64,000 nucleotides of DNA from assembly GCA_008477525.1 (NCBI GenBank), contig SPDT01000007.1, forward strand, positions 6,262,001 to 6,326,000, in the 5' to 3' direction. The position numbers were made by a program, and so were the translations under genes. The notes below the pieces were generated by a model that saw nothing but the letters and a program-made list of their open reading frames with translations, made no database searches and was not told the origin of the DNA. This stretch comes from Hypomyces perniciosus (Eukaryota > Ascomycota > Sordariomycetes > Hypocreales > Hypocreaceae). Below, one piece after another: positions 22,801 to 33,716 of this stretch. Numbering within the stretch: the stretch's first letter is position 1; the number at the start of each line of letters is the position of its first letter.

Positions 22801-24743
22801 CAGTCGTTGAGGGTGTGGTGACTGTATCGAAGTTGAAGGCGCCACTGCAGACCGAGGTTAACAACAGCAGCGCTAGCGAGAGTGTCCCGATCCGCATTGC
22901 TACCCGAACGACGACGAAGGAACCTGTTGCGCAGGCTACACTTGCTACCAGCGAGCCCACTCCACGCGCACCCGAATCGGTGACTCCTGTCAAAGTCAAG
23001 GAGGCTAAGGAGGCAGAAACGCCTGTGCAGTCATCCAAGGAGAGCCATACCGAGAAGCCCGAGCGGAAACAGCGGAAGAAGAAGGGTAAGGACAACGAGT
23101 CTACACCCAATGGATCGACACCATCCCACAAGGGTGATAATAACAAGGGCGTCAACGGTTTGGCTGTTGGTGGCATGTCGCCCGAGGCGTTTGACTCTGC
23201 CATCAATGGTTTGGAGACTCGACTCGGCGCTTCGGTATCCGATACTCTGAAGACTTCGCTGAATAACCTGCACAGCAAGATTGACGAGAGTGCTCGCGTT
23301 AGAGATGAGAGCTTCAATCAGCATCAGCTGAAACTTCTCGATATGGTATCCGAGGTTCTGAATGAGAACACGCAAAAGGTACTGGAGTCGCTTATTCATC
23401 AGCAATTCACCGATGTCGTCATCCCTTCAATTGGCGAAAAGACCAGCAAGGCCGTTACCGAACTTGTGCAGAACAAGCTGCAACCTAACGTTACCGCATC
23501 TGTCCAGAAGGAGATCCAAAATACGCTGCCCCATGCTCTAAACCGCTCACTGCAATCTGGTAACTTCGTCAACGCAGTCTCGGACCGAGTCAGCAATGCG
23601 GTTTCTGCTAGTGTTCAGCAAGAGGTTCTTACTATTTTGACGCAACGACTGACACCGACATTCACCAACATTGCTACCCAGTCGGCGCAGCGCGTTGCTG
23701 GAGAGCTCCACAAGCAGTACCACGACCAGTTCGAACAGATGAAGGCCCAGCATGCCGCCGACAACAACAAGATCGACCAGCTCTTGTCGTATGTAACACG
23801 CCTGACGGACATGGTGTCTACGATGGCGGCTTCGCAGTCCTCGCTTCAGGCTGAGTTCTTGAAGTTCAAGCAACAGCCTGTTGAGCTTCCTGTGGCTGCC
23901 ACTGGCGTTCATGCGCCCCATGCTGGCAGCATCGCTCACAGCATTGGCTCGCATGGCTATGCCAACACCATGACGAGTCACCGTGGTAGTTTTGCACCCA
24001 GCCAGACTGCTAGCCAGGCACCCAGTCACACGCAACAATATGGCAGCCCTCAGTACCTCCGTGGATCTCAACACATCACGAGTCCGCAGGGATCTGCTGC
24101 TGCCTCTGAGCACGTTGCCCCGGCCAACAATGTCAGCGCACTGGCCGGTGCATACGCCCATCAGATGAGCAAGACTGAAGCTGAGGCGGACAATGACCTC
24201 ATCCAGCGCATCCGTGTGGTTGAGCAGGCCATCTCTGAAGGCCGCCTACAGGATGCCATGATCCAATGGATCCAGAGTGGTCGAGAGACGGAGATCTTCC
24301 GACGAAGCTTGAGCCGTTATCCTCCGGGCAAGTTTGACTCGCTCCCGCCCTTGATGCTCTTGGTTGTGATTGCTACAATCTCGAAGGACTTGAAGCCCAA
24401 CCCGCGTTTGAAGGAGGAGGTTGAGTGGATTGAGATGGCTGTCAGGGCCTTTGGCGAGAACATGCCCAATTATGTAAGTCTTTCAAAGCTCGGAATTATG
24501 AATGATTGCATGCTAACGATGAGGCAGAACTGGGATAACGACGTTTCACGCGAGGTCATAAAGAGCACTTCGCAGACCATGCAGCTTTTGATCAATCGCG
24601 TGCAGCCCCTGATTGCTGGTATCCAGGACGGCTTCCCGACCGACCCATTCTTGGCCAACCTCGAGAGAAGCAAGCTAGACTGGATTGTGCGCACGTCGCA
24701 GCACGTTCTCGACACGTTTGCTCGAGACCCGCGACGATATTAA
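19881..24743 (+). CDS. Edc4/Ge-1-like WD40 decapping scaffold (Pdc1-type)
   Basis: A cytoplasmic P-body scaffold expected to link Dcp2 decapping enzyme and mRNA decay factors. The predicted protein is 1602 aa. Residues 1-490 are disordered and Gln/Pro-rich, with two polyQ tracts and a conserved-looking N-terminal peptide (TANLLNLLKFSG), repeated in form as TRSYLLNLLNRPKPS. A WD40 propeller spans about 494-955 (for example DKSGRVKFWDVRDLTAIKEG, HTLQLWDLALGKP). A coiled-coil region runs over about 1100-1333, and the helical Edc4 C-terminal domain covers about 1437-1602 (RIRVVEQAISEGRLQDAMIQ). A canonical intron at 24474-24527 (GTAAGT, TGCTAACG, GGCAG) is exactly 54 nt and has no stop, so the unspliced frame reads through. 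The ACCATGG context at 19881 marks the start; the in-frame extension to 19806 is leader. Domain order and length fit the family well. Confidence 0.88.
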   Translation: MDLPPAPTPPVNGGIGPNSDRTANLLNLLKFSGSNSSREQHRQQPQPAPQTQAPAPPAQQQQQQQQQSQQHREREPEDLQQDLEKEDDEEDEDQYHTQHQQLAQQLPSLQSPHQFRIHQPAPAAADPTGLLAALMRGTHEIEEPPKPAPPPPQAQSTNPFATSGSPPADTRSYLLNLLNRPKPSQTDQPLLVEASRSNELTPQSPEPPAEATRYFGHHQQQQGPNPYHQQQQQQQQQTYPSSDSFAEVQHPHPPAHSNPFSPFPQETADMTALYQTLMGTLSKSSPHNNSNHGSAAPSFHILKKDQSSPAGSQPFEPSRASHERSPLTSPPQQVRQKVDRTSSLHSHQSHQSANHSAKRTPPSSDFDSFVTIDKSKETISDDIHDLAGRADHDPQETLDRAKRQIRPEYTEEKTIKSHEDSEWIEPLASTDATRSAENDSVKDSSYRDHIRNYDSPQATLSKDGPESQDTDNAHGIADSWESADQDEIVVIEEKEAPSVKVFNFPMKPWISITLQEDATDPRPQFREESIMDIARLKKDFDQIDRNLYTASQTYMTYGMSKQGGLRVIRQDDGRDAKVFTDTKDRIFNVAMSVTTPDHDGVAREAIIGTGISGTVYWVQIKDGEKDHIEDTHLEQYGFALPPINSQEGDAPGGALKTRARASTMHPEFFAVGRGKSIHFIWPSYILQNNLFKPGHDRVADTEALLNQCSLKINTGKAGKDFTFSQDDTVVVSLDKSGRVKFWDVRDLTAIKEGSDPRAPMPAQSSLEVKEPLMTLASTPEGEKAWPTSVLLLDKQRPYGKKCALRYMIVGMKQNHTLQLWDLALGKPVQEFNLPHSKESDAVCSVMYHPASGMIIIGHPTRNSVYFAHLSAPKYNLKGSVSQAEYIQKLVAQDSSIPQPDSTAVISGVREYSFANRGILRSLDILSNPAMVQDADEPTLFELYAMHSKGVACLLIKQAELGWSKDNKVLDPVDAVVEGVVTVSKLKAPLQTEVNNSSASESVPIRIATRTTTKEPVAQATLATSEPTPRAPESVTPVKVKEAKEAETPVQSSKESHTEKPERKQRKKKGKDNESTPNGSTPSHKGDNNKGVNGLAVGGMSPEAFDSAINGLETRLGASVSDTLKTSLNNLHSKIDESARVRDESFNQHQLKLLDMVSEVLNENTQKVLESLIHQQFTDVVIPSIGEKTSKAVTELVQNKLQPNVTASVQKEIQNTLPHALNRSLQSGNFVNAVSDRVSNAVSASVQQEVLTILTQRLTPTFTNIATQSAQRVAGELHKQYHDQFEQMKAQHAADNNKIDQLLSYVTRLTDMVSTMAASQSSLQAEFLKFKQQPVELPVAATGVHAPHAGSIAHSIGSHGYANTMTSHRGSFAPSQTASQAPSHTQQYGSPQYLRGSQHITSPQGSAAASEHVAPANNVSALAGAYAHQMSKTEAEADNDLIQRIRVVEQAISEGRLQDAMIQWIQSGRETEIFRRSLSRYPPGKFDSLPPLMLLVVIATISKDLKPNPRLKEEVEWIEMAVRAFGENMPNYVSLSKLGIMNDCMLTMRQNWDNDVSREVIKSTSQTMQLLINRVQPLIAGIQDGFPTDPFLANLERSKLDWIVRTSQHVLDTFARDPRRY
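20059..20093 (+). repeat. CAG run coding polyglutamine tract 1
   Basis: Nine uninterrupted CAG codons, then more Gln, lie in the disordered N-terminal arm of the Edc4-like protein. The run is potentially length-variable; polyQ is common in P-body proteins. Confidence 0.9.
20561..20591 (+). repeat. CAG/CAA run coding polyglutamine tract 2
   Basis: Nine Gln codons, mixed CAG and CAA, lie in the same disordered arm of the Edc4-like protein. Confidence 0.85.
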
Positions 24744-27481
24744 TTTTACGGCTTTTTTCCGTCGTTTCTTTCGACTACGACAAATCCAGGCCGTGGCAAG
24801 CTTGGAGTTGGGTGGACACCGCACGGTCAATGTGGCTTATGATGTTGGCTCCCTTTTAATGACGGGATATAATGCGGCCAGTTTTTCTTCTTCTTTCGTT
24901 TTCCTTTCTAGACGCCACTGGGATGCATGAATTTCCCGTGCTTGACGACTTGAATGATGTACACCAGGATGGGACAGGCCCAGGCATGCACTTTTTGCGA
25001 CATCTGATGACGACTCTACGAAACAAAAGTCTTCTCGTGGTGGATCTGTTCTGTTATTTAATCATTTTTTTCTTGATTTTTCTTGCTTGCTTAGTCCATG
25101 TGCCTGGATATTCTTCTTACCCCCTTCGGTGAAGGGGAGAGGGAGAGTCATGTCTATGCTGCCTGGAAGCTTGCGCGCCACCACGAGTGTTTCGTGGAAT
25201 GATACCATTCTGCCTGCTGGTTGTTGGAGACAGCCAGCCGACAGAGCCAGTGCATGAGGATGGGGGCAGGGTGAGAGGGGTGGAAGGGGATATGGAGGGA
25301 CTAGCTTTTTGTTAATGTGTTTGTTTTTCCTTTTCTTTCTCTGTAGAAATGTGTCGAGGGTACCCGGGCTTTATAAAAGAAACTTGCTGCGAACATATAC
25401 CATTGCTCTCATTTCCTTCACTGTCCATCCATTCATGGCACAGCTGTGTCAGTCCCTTGATGAAGTCTTCAGCTCCCATTCAATACTTGTGGTTTGTTAT
25501 CTTGGGACACACCAATACGCAAGTCCACACAGAACATTGTAATGCTAGAAGTCAAGAAGGCAGACCCGCGAAGTCTTCATCAACACCGTTGAGACTTTTA
25601 GACATGTATTTGCCTGTCCTTGCACGGCTTATGTAGTAGTATTCACCAATATTCCCAATTTCGCAATACTCTGATGATCACATGAACGACGATCATGATT
25701 CATTTCACGAGTTGATCAATTGCATGTTAAATTGAGTTGAACGGAAGTGGATTGAAGTGCTACCTTGACTCAAGGTAGGACCGCATTGTGTGACCTTGAA
25801 CTGTTACCCCTCGAGCCCTGGACAGTACATCTCAAGTCTGTCTTGCAGTTTGCATGGTAACCCTCACTACAGAAAGCTGTGTATGTGCTTCCCTTGATAC
25901 GAAATCATTGCCGACAACCATTTGCAGCGTCGGAGTGGTCGTGATCTATCCTCGGGGTCCCGGCACATTGCTCGAAGCTCATCCACGGGTTTTTGTGAAA
26001 CAGCAAGTTAGCAATAACGACAACATACCGATATGTGCCACCTTATGCCGGGCCGGAGACATTGTCACCAACCTTCAAGGACCCGTGGTCTCCGGAGTGA
26101 AGGGCTCGATGACGCCGCTGAACTAGAAACCTAAGGTTGCGGGAATATCAGGTCAGTGAGTAAGTTATATGCCGCTGAGTGGCATCGAAGTTATTGGTTC
26201 TGCTTAATATTAGTGATGGCACAGTATGTATGGGTTGATGAAGAGGGCGTCTTGCTCACCCTTGCCGCCCTTGGTATCTCAAGAAAGACACTGTCAACTT
26301 GGACAATTTGTAGCAGGGCATAAATGAAAATCATTACTTGGAGGCAGTCATACAAAACGTCCTCATTGTATTTGTCGTCATGGCTTGCTTGACTGTTTGT
26401 CGCGGTCGTCTGTAAAAGCTAATGCTGTTATACCAGGCATCATAGACGGACGGTAATAGTACTGACAAACAAGTAACAGGCCTTAATCTTTCGCTACCTA
26501 CCGATTACTATCCATCTTTTTCCACGGCCAACAAGTCCTATTCAACTATTCTCAAGCTAGTGGATGCTCTGTGATGGTCCACAACTGCGTCAGCTTGGTC
26601 ACCAAAGCTTGGTTATGGATGCTTCGGATGAATAACATCTAGATAATTCTTTCGGATGTCGACAGTGTCCGTTATCAGATTATGAATCAAACTGCACCTA
26701 TACATACCTTCGCAATAATTAATTGATGGGTCTACAATTTCTTGGCTTTCCCGCCAACTTGTTCTTCAATATCACTGGACTAACCCAATCAATAATTGCA
26801 GTAAATGGTACAGCGTAGGCCTAGCTAGTAATTTCACCTTCTCATGCGATATGTGCTTTGCCTCTAGAAAGGCTCTTCTTGGAAATTCCAAAAGTTGTGC
26901 TGGGCCTTGTCCCTGGCGGAGGAGCGTCGTCTTATATACCTCTGCTAATCAGGCGTGGACGGACGCTTGAATACCTTCGTCAGTCCGAACACATCATAAT
27001 AATAGGGCATTCTGGGCACCTGAACTTCCATTCTATTACAGTGTGTTGTGTGTGTCTGTTGACCTGATCCCCTGCATCCTCATTGGTTTCCCTTCCAGCC
27101 TTGTTATCATATAAAGAGAACGACAAGCGTTCTGTTTCACCTCACATGATCACTGACTCCTTTACATACACAATTTCCAATCATTCCAACAGCTGGACCG
27201 ACGTTATCCGACAGATGATGTATGCCAAGCTGCTTGAGTGCAAGACCATCCTTAGATGTCAATCCCTTTATACACACGTATTGGCAGGTTAGTCGTAAAC
27301 GCTAGCAAAATACTCCATTCCCCAAAAAAAACCTTAATTTCCATATCCAATTCCGTGCTTATACCTTTTTAGGAACCTAATACAGAGTATGTCAAGTCCC
27401 AAAAAACAACCTTATGCCACAGTTTGTAGACAAGTCCACAAGCTCTAGTCCAAGGTGGTAATTCCTTAGGTATTCCCTACT
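24744..27481. other. intergenic, no convincing gene
   Basis: This 2.7-kb stretch has only short open frames. The longest protein-like one is at 25854-26126 plus (90 codons, mixed composition, no motif). It includes the 3' UTR of the Edc4-like gene up to about 25300 and the convergent 3' flank of the P450 gene. No transposon ends were recognised. Confidence 0.5.
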
Positions 27482-29131
27482 CTATATCCCCAAATCCACA
27501 AGCTGCGAAACCCCCCTAAGGTGGCTCGAATCACTCTCATCCCAGCCGTGGTGTCTCTCAGCCTCAAGAATCAACTCCCTGTGTTTCTCACTCCTTGGTA
27601 CAATCTTGAACGGGAAATCCTGCATCTTCATAATAACACCTGGCTTGACGTTTATTTGTGGCACGATTTCTTGATCTTGTGGATCCATTGGTTTTCTGAT
27701 GTCGAATACGGCCAAGAGGTGCGCGATTGAGAGGAATAAACTTGCTTCTACGAGATGGCGACCAGGACAGATTCGTCGCCCGAAGCCGAACGTGGTATGC
27801 CGCGGGTCAGGCTCATTACGGGGGGAGAGGAAGCGCTCTGGCTCGAAGACTTCTGGATCAGCGTACACTTCTGGATCACGGTTAATCCACCAGATTGAGG
27901 GGATAATAATCGCGCCCTTGGGGAGATCGTAGCCATTGTAGGTCAAGTCTTCGGAGGCTACGTGTGGTAGGCTTAGTGGCACGACAGGGAACCACCGTAA
28001 GATTTCGCTGGTGATAGCTTCGATGTAAGGCATGTTTTCCCGGTCTTGTAAGTTGGGGAGACGAGAACCATCTGTGACAGCGTCGATTTCAGCTTGGGCT
28101 TTGCTCTGCACGGAGGGAAAACGCGTCATGGCGAAGACGAAGCCTGCTAGTGTTGAGTCGGTGGTATCCGAACCGCCTGCATATAAGGTTCCAGCAGTCC
28201 ACTTCGCCATCTCTATATCATGGGCGCTTTTGGCCTTCTCCTCGCTGCCGCCGATGAACTTGGCAATGGAAGAGTCCATACGGTTGTGGGTGGCCATTTG
28301 CTCTCGGGCAAAGTCGTAGGGGACATTGAGGGCAGTTTGAATCACATTATTGGAATCCCGGGCGATTTGTTTGAAGCGCATGCCAGGGAGGCTATCTGGG
28401 AGGTACCTGACGGCCGGGATGAAGTCCATCAGTCGGTTGAAAGGGATTGAGGTGCTGGAGAAGTAGGCCATCACTTGGTCGATCACCTCGACCAAGGGGT
28501 CCGGCTTATTTGGTTCGATAGTGTAGCCATATATAATTTTGAGCATAGTAGCAGCGGTTAAACTAAAATCAAGGTCAGTGACTTCTCTTCGATAATTACG
28601 ATATGCGAAAGCCCACGTTTTGAGATGCTGAACAATGCCCTCCGGTCCCCTCAACGTCCGTATGATAAGCCGCCGCACCTCAACCTCTAGGACATCTGCA
28701 TACTTGGCAACCAAGGACTTTGTGCCAATAGCCTGGCCCATGAGCTTGCGCTGTACCTTAAATTTCTCGTTCAACGGGATGGAGACAATAAATCGACCGA
28801 AACCGCAGTAATTAGCAAACTCAAGCACGGGACGACTCCCCGTCATGAGGGAAGTCTTGTTCAGGATTTCCTGTATCTCTTGGTGGCCGTGAAGGATGAT
28901 CAAGGGCTGTCCTAGCAGCTTGACGGAGCTTATGGGTCCGTAGATATCTTTGTGCTTGAGCCAGTGGAGGTGATTGGGTGTGTTATGAGAAGGCAGGTCG
29001 AAAATGTTACCCAAGAGGGGCAGGCCTTTTGGGCCAGGGGGTAAGTTCTTCTTCGGCTTGCGTAGGAAGAAGTGATATACGAGGAAGCCTAAGACGGCAA
29101 TGGTAACTGGGAGGGCAAGGACGTTGGCCAT
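27482..29131 (-). CDS. cytochrome P450 monooxygenase (OrdA-like, CYP64-type)
   Basis: A microsomal haem-thiolate oxygenase. An N-terminal membrane anchor (ALPVTIAVLGFLVYHFFL) is followed by a PPGPKGLPLLGN hinge. The I-helix oxygen-binding motif is AGGSDTT (about residue 300), the K-helix ExxR is EILR (about 358), then PERF, and the haem loop is FGFGRRICPG with its axial Cys (about 430). The 549-codon frame includes a typical intron at 28616-28563 (GTGGGC donor, CACTGACC branch site, TTTTAG acceptor). It is 54 nt with no stop; removing it joins HLKT to LTAATMLKIIYGY, which restores the usual P450 spacing, so the protein is probably 531 aa. The closest remembered group is O-methylsterigmatocystin oxidoreductase-like P450s; the substrate is unknown. 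It stands alone, with no biosynthetic cluster around it. The start context is CCACCATGG. Confidence 0.92.
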   Translation of the reverse strand: MANVLALPVTIAVLGFLVYHFFLRKPKKNLPPGPKGLPLLGNIFDLPSHNTPNHLHWLKHKDIYGPISSVKLLGQPLIILHGHQEIQEILNKTSLMTGSRPVLEFANYCGFGRFIVSIPLNEKFKVQRKLMGQAIGTKSLVAKYADVLEVEVRRLIIRTLRGPEGIVQHLKTWAFAYRNYRREVTDLDFSLTAATMLKIIYGYTIEPNKPDPLVEVIDQVMAYFSSTSIPFNRLMDFIPAVRYLPDSLPGMRFKQIARDSNNVIQTALNVPYDFAREQMATHNRMDSSIAKFIGGSEEKAKSAHDIEMAKWTAGTLYAGGSDTTDSTLAGFVFAMTRFPSVQSKAQAEIDAVTDGSRLPNLQDRENMPYIEAITSEILRWFPVVPLSLPHVASEDLTYNGYDLPKGAIIIPSIWWINRDPEVYADPEVFEPERFLSPRNEPDPRHTTFGFGRRICPGRHLVEASLFLSIAHLLAVFDIRKPMDPQDQEIVPQINVKPGVIMKMQDFPFKIVPRSEKHRELILEAERHHGWDESDSSHLRGVSQLVDLGI

Positions 29132-30043
29132 GGTGGACAGCGGTAGGTAAGTTAGTCAAAATCGGCCAATGTATCAAGTCTGAAGAGGGTTGAAAAAGAC
29201 TACCCAAACGAGGGGAGAACCAGGATTTAAATCATCAATTGCCTGCTTACTATTGGTATCTCTAACCATTCTACCAGGATTGAGAGCCATAGGGTAATTT
29301 GCATTCCAGTAAACCAACCACTTACTCCAGCAAGTCGGTCAGGGATTCCAGAGTTTCCAGGGTGGCCACCTATCAAATGCGGCCACGGTGTGAAGAGCCA
29401 ATCGTTTACAAAACATCGCTGCAAGACAATGACGTGAGAGGCTTCTTTTCTGCATGAAACCGGGGAGAGAGTGCTTTTAATTACGCGTCGAAGAATTTCG
29501 ATAAGCTGGCAGGATTATGCAGGAATAGTAGAAAACAGGGACGGGTGTCCAATAGCAAAGAAGGTATTCGGAGGGGTGTTCAAACGAATGTAACTTATTG
29601 AACTCTACTTGACTGGGTAGACACAGCTACAAGGATCTTGGCAGACTGAAAACCTGATTCTTAGGATCGAGCCTTGCCCCGGTTCTGAGACCATGTGGTG
29701 CAATTCTAGCATAAGATATCCTGGGGGCTCGTATTGTCCCTCACTTTTCAAGCAGACAGAGACGGTTCGGGGCAAAGTTCGTGTTATCCAGCCCTGGCGG
29801 CTCCTCCCGAGGCTACCCTAGCGGCGGAGCAAGTATGTACGATTAAATTAAGAGAATTCTTATCTACTTGTACATACTTCGTACAAACGTTAGCCCAGGT
29901 ACAAACGCCCCACACAACAGTATAGAAAAGATACCAACTCCAGCTTTTTTATCCGACACTCCCCGCCACCTTCTTATTCATTGGCCTCATGGCTCTGCGT
30001 GCCTCGGCCCTCCGTCGTATGCCTTGTTGCGAGGTAGCTTCAG

Positions 30044-30418
30044 TTATCCAGTGTGCGTAGAGCTGCTGGGTCGCAAGGCTGTGAATTTACCTTGGTTTCG
30101 TTTGGTCCCGTGCCATTGCTTGTTCTTATGGGAATGCAAGTAGTCCCCAATGCCTCTGATCACTAAGAAGGGTGAGATGACCATTACCCCTACTGCTTCC
30201 ATTCTGAAGCATTGAATATCCATTTCTTGAGATACTTTGTCTCTGGTGATGCCGTTTTTAATTACGAGTAGTAGTACTCGATCGCCAGAAGCATTGGCAC
30301 CGTCACGAATCGGGTTAGTTAATGTCCGCTCGGGGTAGAGTGTGGATCTGTCGCAACTTCGGAGTGTACATACGTAAAGCAAGGAGGGACTATAGCCAAT
30401 AGAAACAATATCTTTCAC
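30044..30418 (-). pseudogene. relic of a PNP_UDP (nucleoside phosphorylase-like) domain
   Basis: The minus-strand frame contains NASGDRV, then MDIQCFRMEAVGV and VIRGIGDYLHSHKN. These match in order the C-terminal half of the intact protein at 35765-36895 (IASGDRVMKD, DILCFEMEAAGI, IIRGISDYADSHKN). The N-terminal half of the domain and the C-terminal motif are missing, and the flanks are unrelated. It is a truncated, diverged paralogue, not a gene. Confidence 0.75.
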
Positions 30419-31139
30419 GGAGCTGGTACAAGCAGCAGGGGTCCCATGTATATATCTGTACGTACATAAATACTCAATCCTATTAACAAATTATAAAAAG
30501 AAATCTAGTACGAAGTACTTCGTAAATCTACGGAGTACTTATAACGCAGTTCGAGTGACGTTCGGCTGCTGAAATCTAGTAATGCAATATCCAAGCCTGC
30601 CCCGATAAGCCGTTGCACAGAGGGCTTATACCCATGAATCATGATAAGGGCGTCCAGCTATCCCTCCATATTCCTCCACTGGAAGTCAGAGCTGGCCTCG
30701 GTGAGTTAGTGGACAAGATACAATATCCCCCCCTGAGCTGACCCCCGTGCCCGTATGAATGGGCTGCTGTGCCCATTCACTGCTTTTTTTGGTAGTGTTC
30801 GGACTCAATGAGCAACTTCATAATGGATGCATGTCAGTAACGTACGCAACTAACCGAGCGCATGTGCAAGGATACGGAACTCATCTAAAGCCGTTTCCAG
30901 GAACCAATTATCATCTCCTATGCATGCAGAGGTGATGTGTTGATTATTACGGACGTATGAATGTCGATTTGGATATACTCATGGCAACATTTCCTGACTA
31001 AGGCTTTCGAAGTCTTCCGTCAGGTTGGGCTGCAATTCGAATCATTGGACTGTTGGGTCTACTCATAGAGTAAGAATCTAGACAGCACTCCCGACAATTT
31101 TTTAATTTAACCAACCTTGTCTCAAATGCCACTGTTGTC

Positions 31140-31406
31140 TCAGTTGCGATTGCGAGTAAGACAGTAAGCACACGATTCTTTGTATACTCCGCTGCTGTTG
31201 CTATCGCATATCCATTCCATTTCGAAGCATATAATATCCATTTCTTGGGCTATCTTGTCTCCGGTGATGCTATTTTTAATGACTCGATGACTAGAAGCAA
31301 TGGCACCGTAACGAATGAGGATACTACTGTCCGCTCGGGGAGGCTGGTCCGCTAATATACTCGTAGATCGGCCGCAACTAATTATAGACAGTTCCTGGCT
31401 AACCAA
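31140..31406 (-). pseudogene. second relic of a PNP_UDP domain
   Basis: The frame reads YGAIASSHRVIKNSITGDKI and then MDIICFEMEW, matching YGLIASGDRVMKDATKRN and DILCFEMEAA of the intact paralogue at 35765-36895. The match breaks off after CFEME. It resembles the relic at 30044-30418 (shared MDI-CF-ME and KN-ITGDK/ITRDK) more than the intact gene, so the two may come from one older duplication. Confidence 0.7.
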
Positions 31407-33337
31407 TTGATAGTGCCTAAATAACGCGACGCGTTCTAGTGACCGAGGATCCTTGACCAGGTTCCACCTTGTAATTTCCCGTATTTCAACCTTCCAACAA
31501 CAACAAGGTATGCGTTATCTGACAGTTGTGAGAACCATACCTATTATACTACTACTCGTATCCATATTATCGCAGAGTATCCCACTAAAATAGAGGGGAC
31601 CATAGGGGCCCCTCAGCCTTATCTTTCAGTACCAACATATTAATCACGCCGATTGTGATGGCGGCGCCTTGTTGAGTCCTGAGACGCCATAAATGAGCGG
31701 ATGTAAACGAGGCCTGGCCTGCCCGAGTACCCCCAACAATGATAATCAGCTTGTTTGACCCCACGGCAAAGCTGACCTTTTCTTACGTGGGTGGTTAGTC
31801 TCCGTACTTGGGGGTCGTGGCTATGTTCCGTACTCATTCGACAACCTCAACTGGACCGTGCTCTGGTGCATCTACGAGTATACGAAGTACGATAGTACTC
31901 GGTTTCCACGTTAAGATTCATATGAATCCACCGGGTCTTCAGACTGCGGTATTTCGGCAGTTATGGCTGCCTGTTGCGCAGGTGCCGGAGGCAGAGCAGC
32001 TATTTTGACATCAACTCTTTCGAAGACAGCGTCAAAAGCGAGGATTATGTCCAAAGCTACACCACCGTCGAGACACCCCAGAGAGACTCAAAATAGCCGG
32101 TCTTTTGTTATCTCAACATAAGCAGTCTCTGGTTCAATGCCGAACCCCCGATGTCGTATCCAAAACGTAGCTAGCGTTGGCTGAGGGGTTTATGGTGATC
32201 GACGCGGGATCCAACACAACATGCATATTGAAGCCATACTCCAAGGAGATTTCGTATAACATCGGACCTGCGCCACTGGGGGAAGGCAGTAACTGCCGGC
32301 CGGACCAAGTCTATGTTTTGACGTGCCCAATGGGGTTGGAAGAGATGCATGAAATAAGATTGTCTGTGCGAAGTAGATCTGGGACCAGAGGGGGTGATAC
32401 CGGAGAGAAGGCTAATTTAGGTAGTCAACATATAAGACTAGTACCAATAGTGTTCTCTGTGTAGGCATACGATCTATCAGGGTTCAAACCAATACAAAAG
32501 GTGAATGAACTAGAGGTGGGCCTGGACCAGCTGAGTGACGGAGATGGACTATATACTCTTAGCAAGCAAGTCTCATAGTAGTAGTCCATACTTTATTTCG
32601 TATTGATAATTAACCTTAAATTTAAAGCAGTAGCTATATTTCGAAATTCTCTGACATTCACAATCCTGGATATTACCTAGAGGAGCACACACGGCAATCC
32701 CTGGCTTCGTATAGTACTAGCGGGTACGGGATTGTGGACTAGACTTGCTGACAGTGAGAAACTCACGGCTCCATATATATACTATCCAGCGGTCTAGCAA
32801 GACTGTTTTCGCCCCATAAGACTTTAGATCCACGAGGGTATAGAGGTGAATAGGTGGGGTGTTTTGTCGATATTCATAACTAGGACGTTGGTTTCATAGG
32901 AGGAATCAAAACACCAACAAGAATGGCCAGAAGAGATGTCTGTATACCTGTAGTATAACCGTTAGGTAACAAATGCAACCCTTCATTGATCAATAGCCAG
33001 ACACCCTGTTGAAAGATATCCCTCGAATGAGGATAATCGTGACGATAATGTGGACTAATCCTTACGGAAGGAGCATCACCCTACCCAGATACAGTAGTGG
33101 CGTTTAAAATCTCTATATCTTATTGTGCTCTACGTATACCAGTGGGGGCTTTCCGTGTTTCGTAATGAGAGTTATTACCAAGACATACATATGGAGTAAG
33201 CATGATTCGGGCCTATGCATGTATAAAGAGAGCTAGTAGGGATAATATGGCGATCATTGATAGCTAGGTTCTCCCCATTTTTGGTTGCATTGCATAGCCA
33301 CTCAAGCTTCTGAAATGTGCATATAACCTTCGATTTG

Positions 33338-33417
33338 CTTGCACCTCCCCGAGGCAGTTAGGTAGTGGTAGTGAACTTGCTCACACCTCCCTAAGATAGT
33401 TAGGTAGCAGCAATCGA
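33338..33417. repeat. imperfect direct duplication, about 40 bp x2
   Basis: Two adjacent units, starting at 33338 and 33376, share CTTGC, CACCTCCC and AGTTAGGTAG in the same order. They lie 300 bp before the secreted-protein gene. Confidence 0.6.
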
Positions 33418-33619
33418 CTTGTTTGTTTCCACTGAGGTGTTTAGTTTCTTTATTATCTATCTAGCGGCGGCATGTAAGATGCTGTGCTATGTTAGTGTGA
33501 ATATACGAAACGGTTCTCTTTCCTTGTGGTGCAAGGATCTAACGACAGTCATACAAACTGATATCCACGTGGTAGTCCAACGGCCATGAAGAAACTCATC
33601 ACTGCCACACAATAATAGG

Positions 33620-33627
33620 TATAAATA
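33620..33627 (+). promoter_or_regulatory. TATA box (TATAAATA)
   Basis: A consensus TATAAATA lies about 90 bp before the ATG at 33717, at a fitting distance for the promoter of the secreted-protein gene. Confidence 0.6.
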
Positions 33628-33716
33628 CCAAGCAGCGTCTTCATCTCAAGCAACGTCAATTGTTCAACACACACAACAGCTTCAGTCTTTCTCTACGAGA
33701 TCTATCCTCACTCACC

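Larger units (their letters stand above)
29132..33616. other. gene-poor stretch with PNP-domain relics
   Basis: Apart from the two relics listed separately (30044-30418 and 31140-31406) no gene is supported. Many TACTTCGTA/TACGGAGTA-type palindromes occur (29873, 30508-30540, 31803, 31876). The sequence is moderately AT-rich and probably made of decayed NLR-locus material. Confidence 0.5.
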
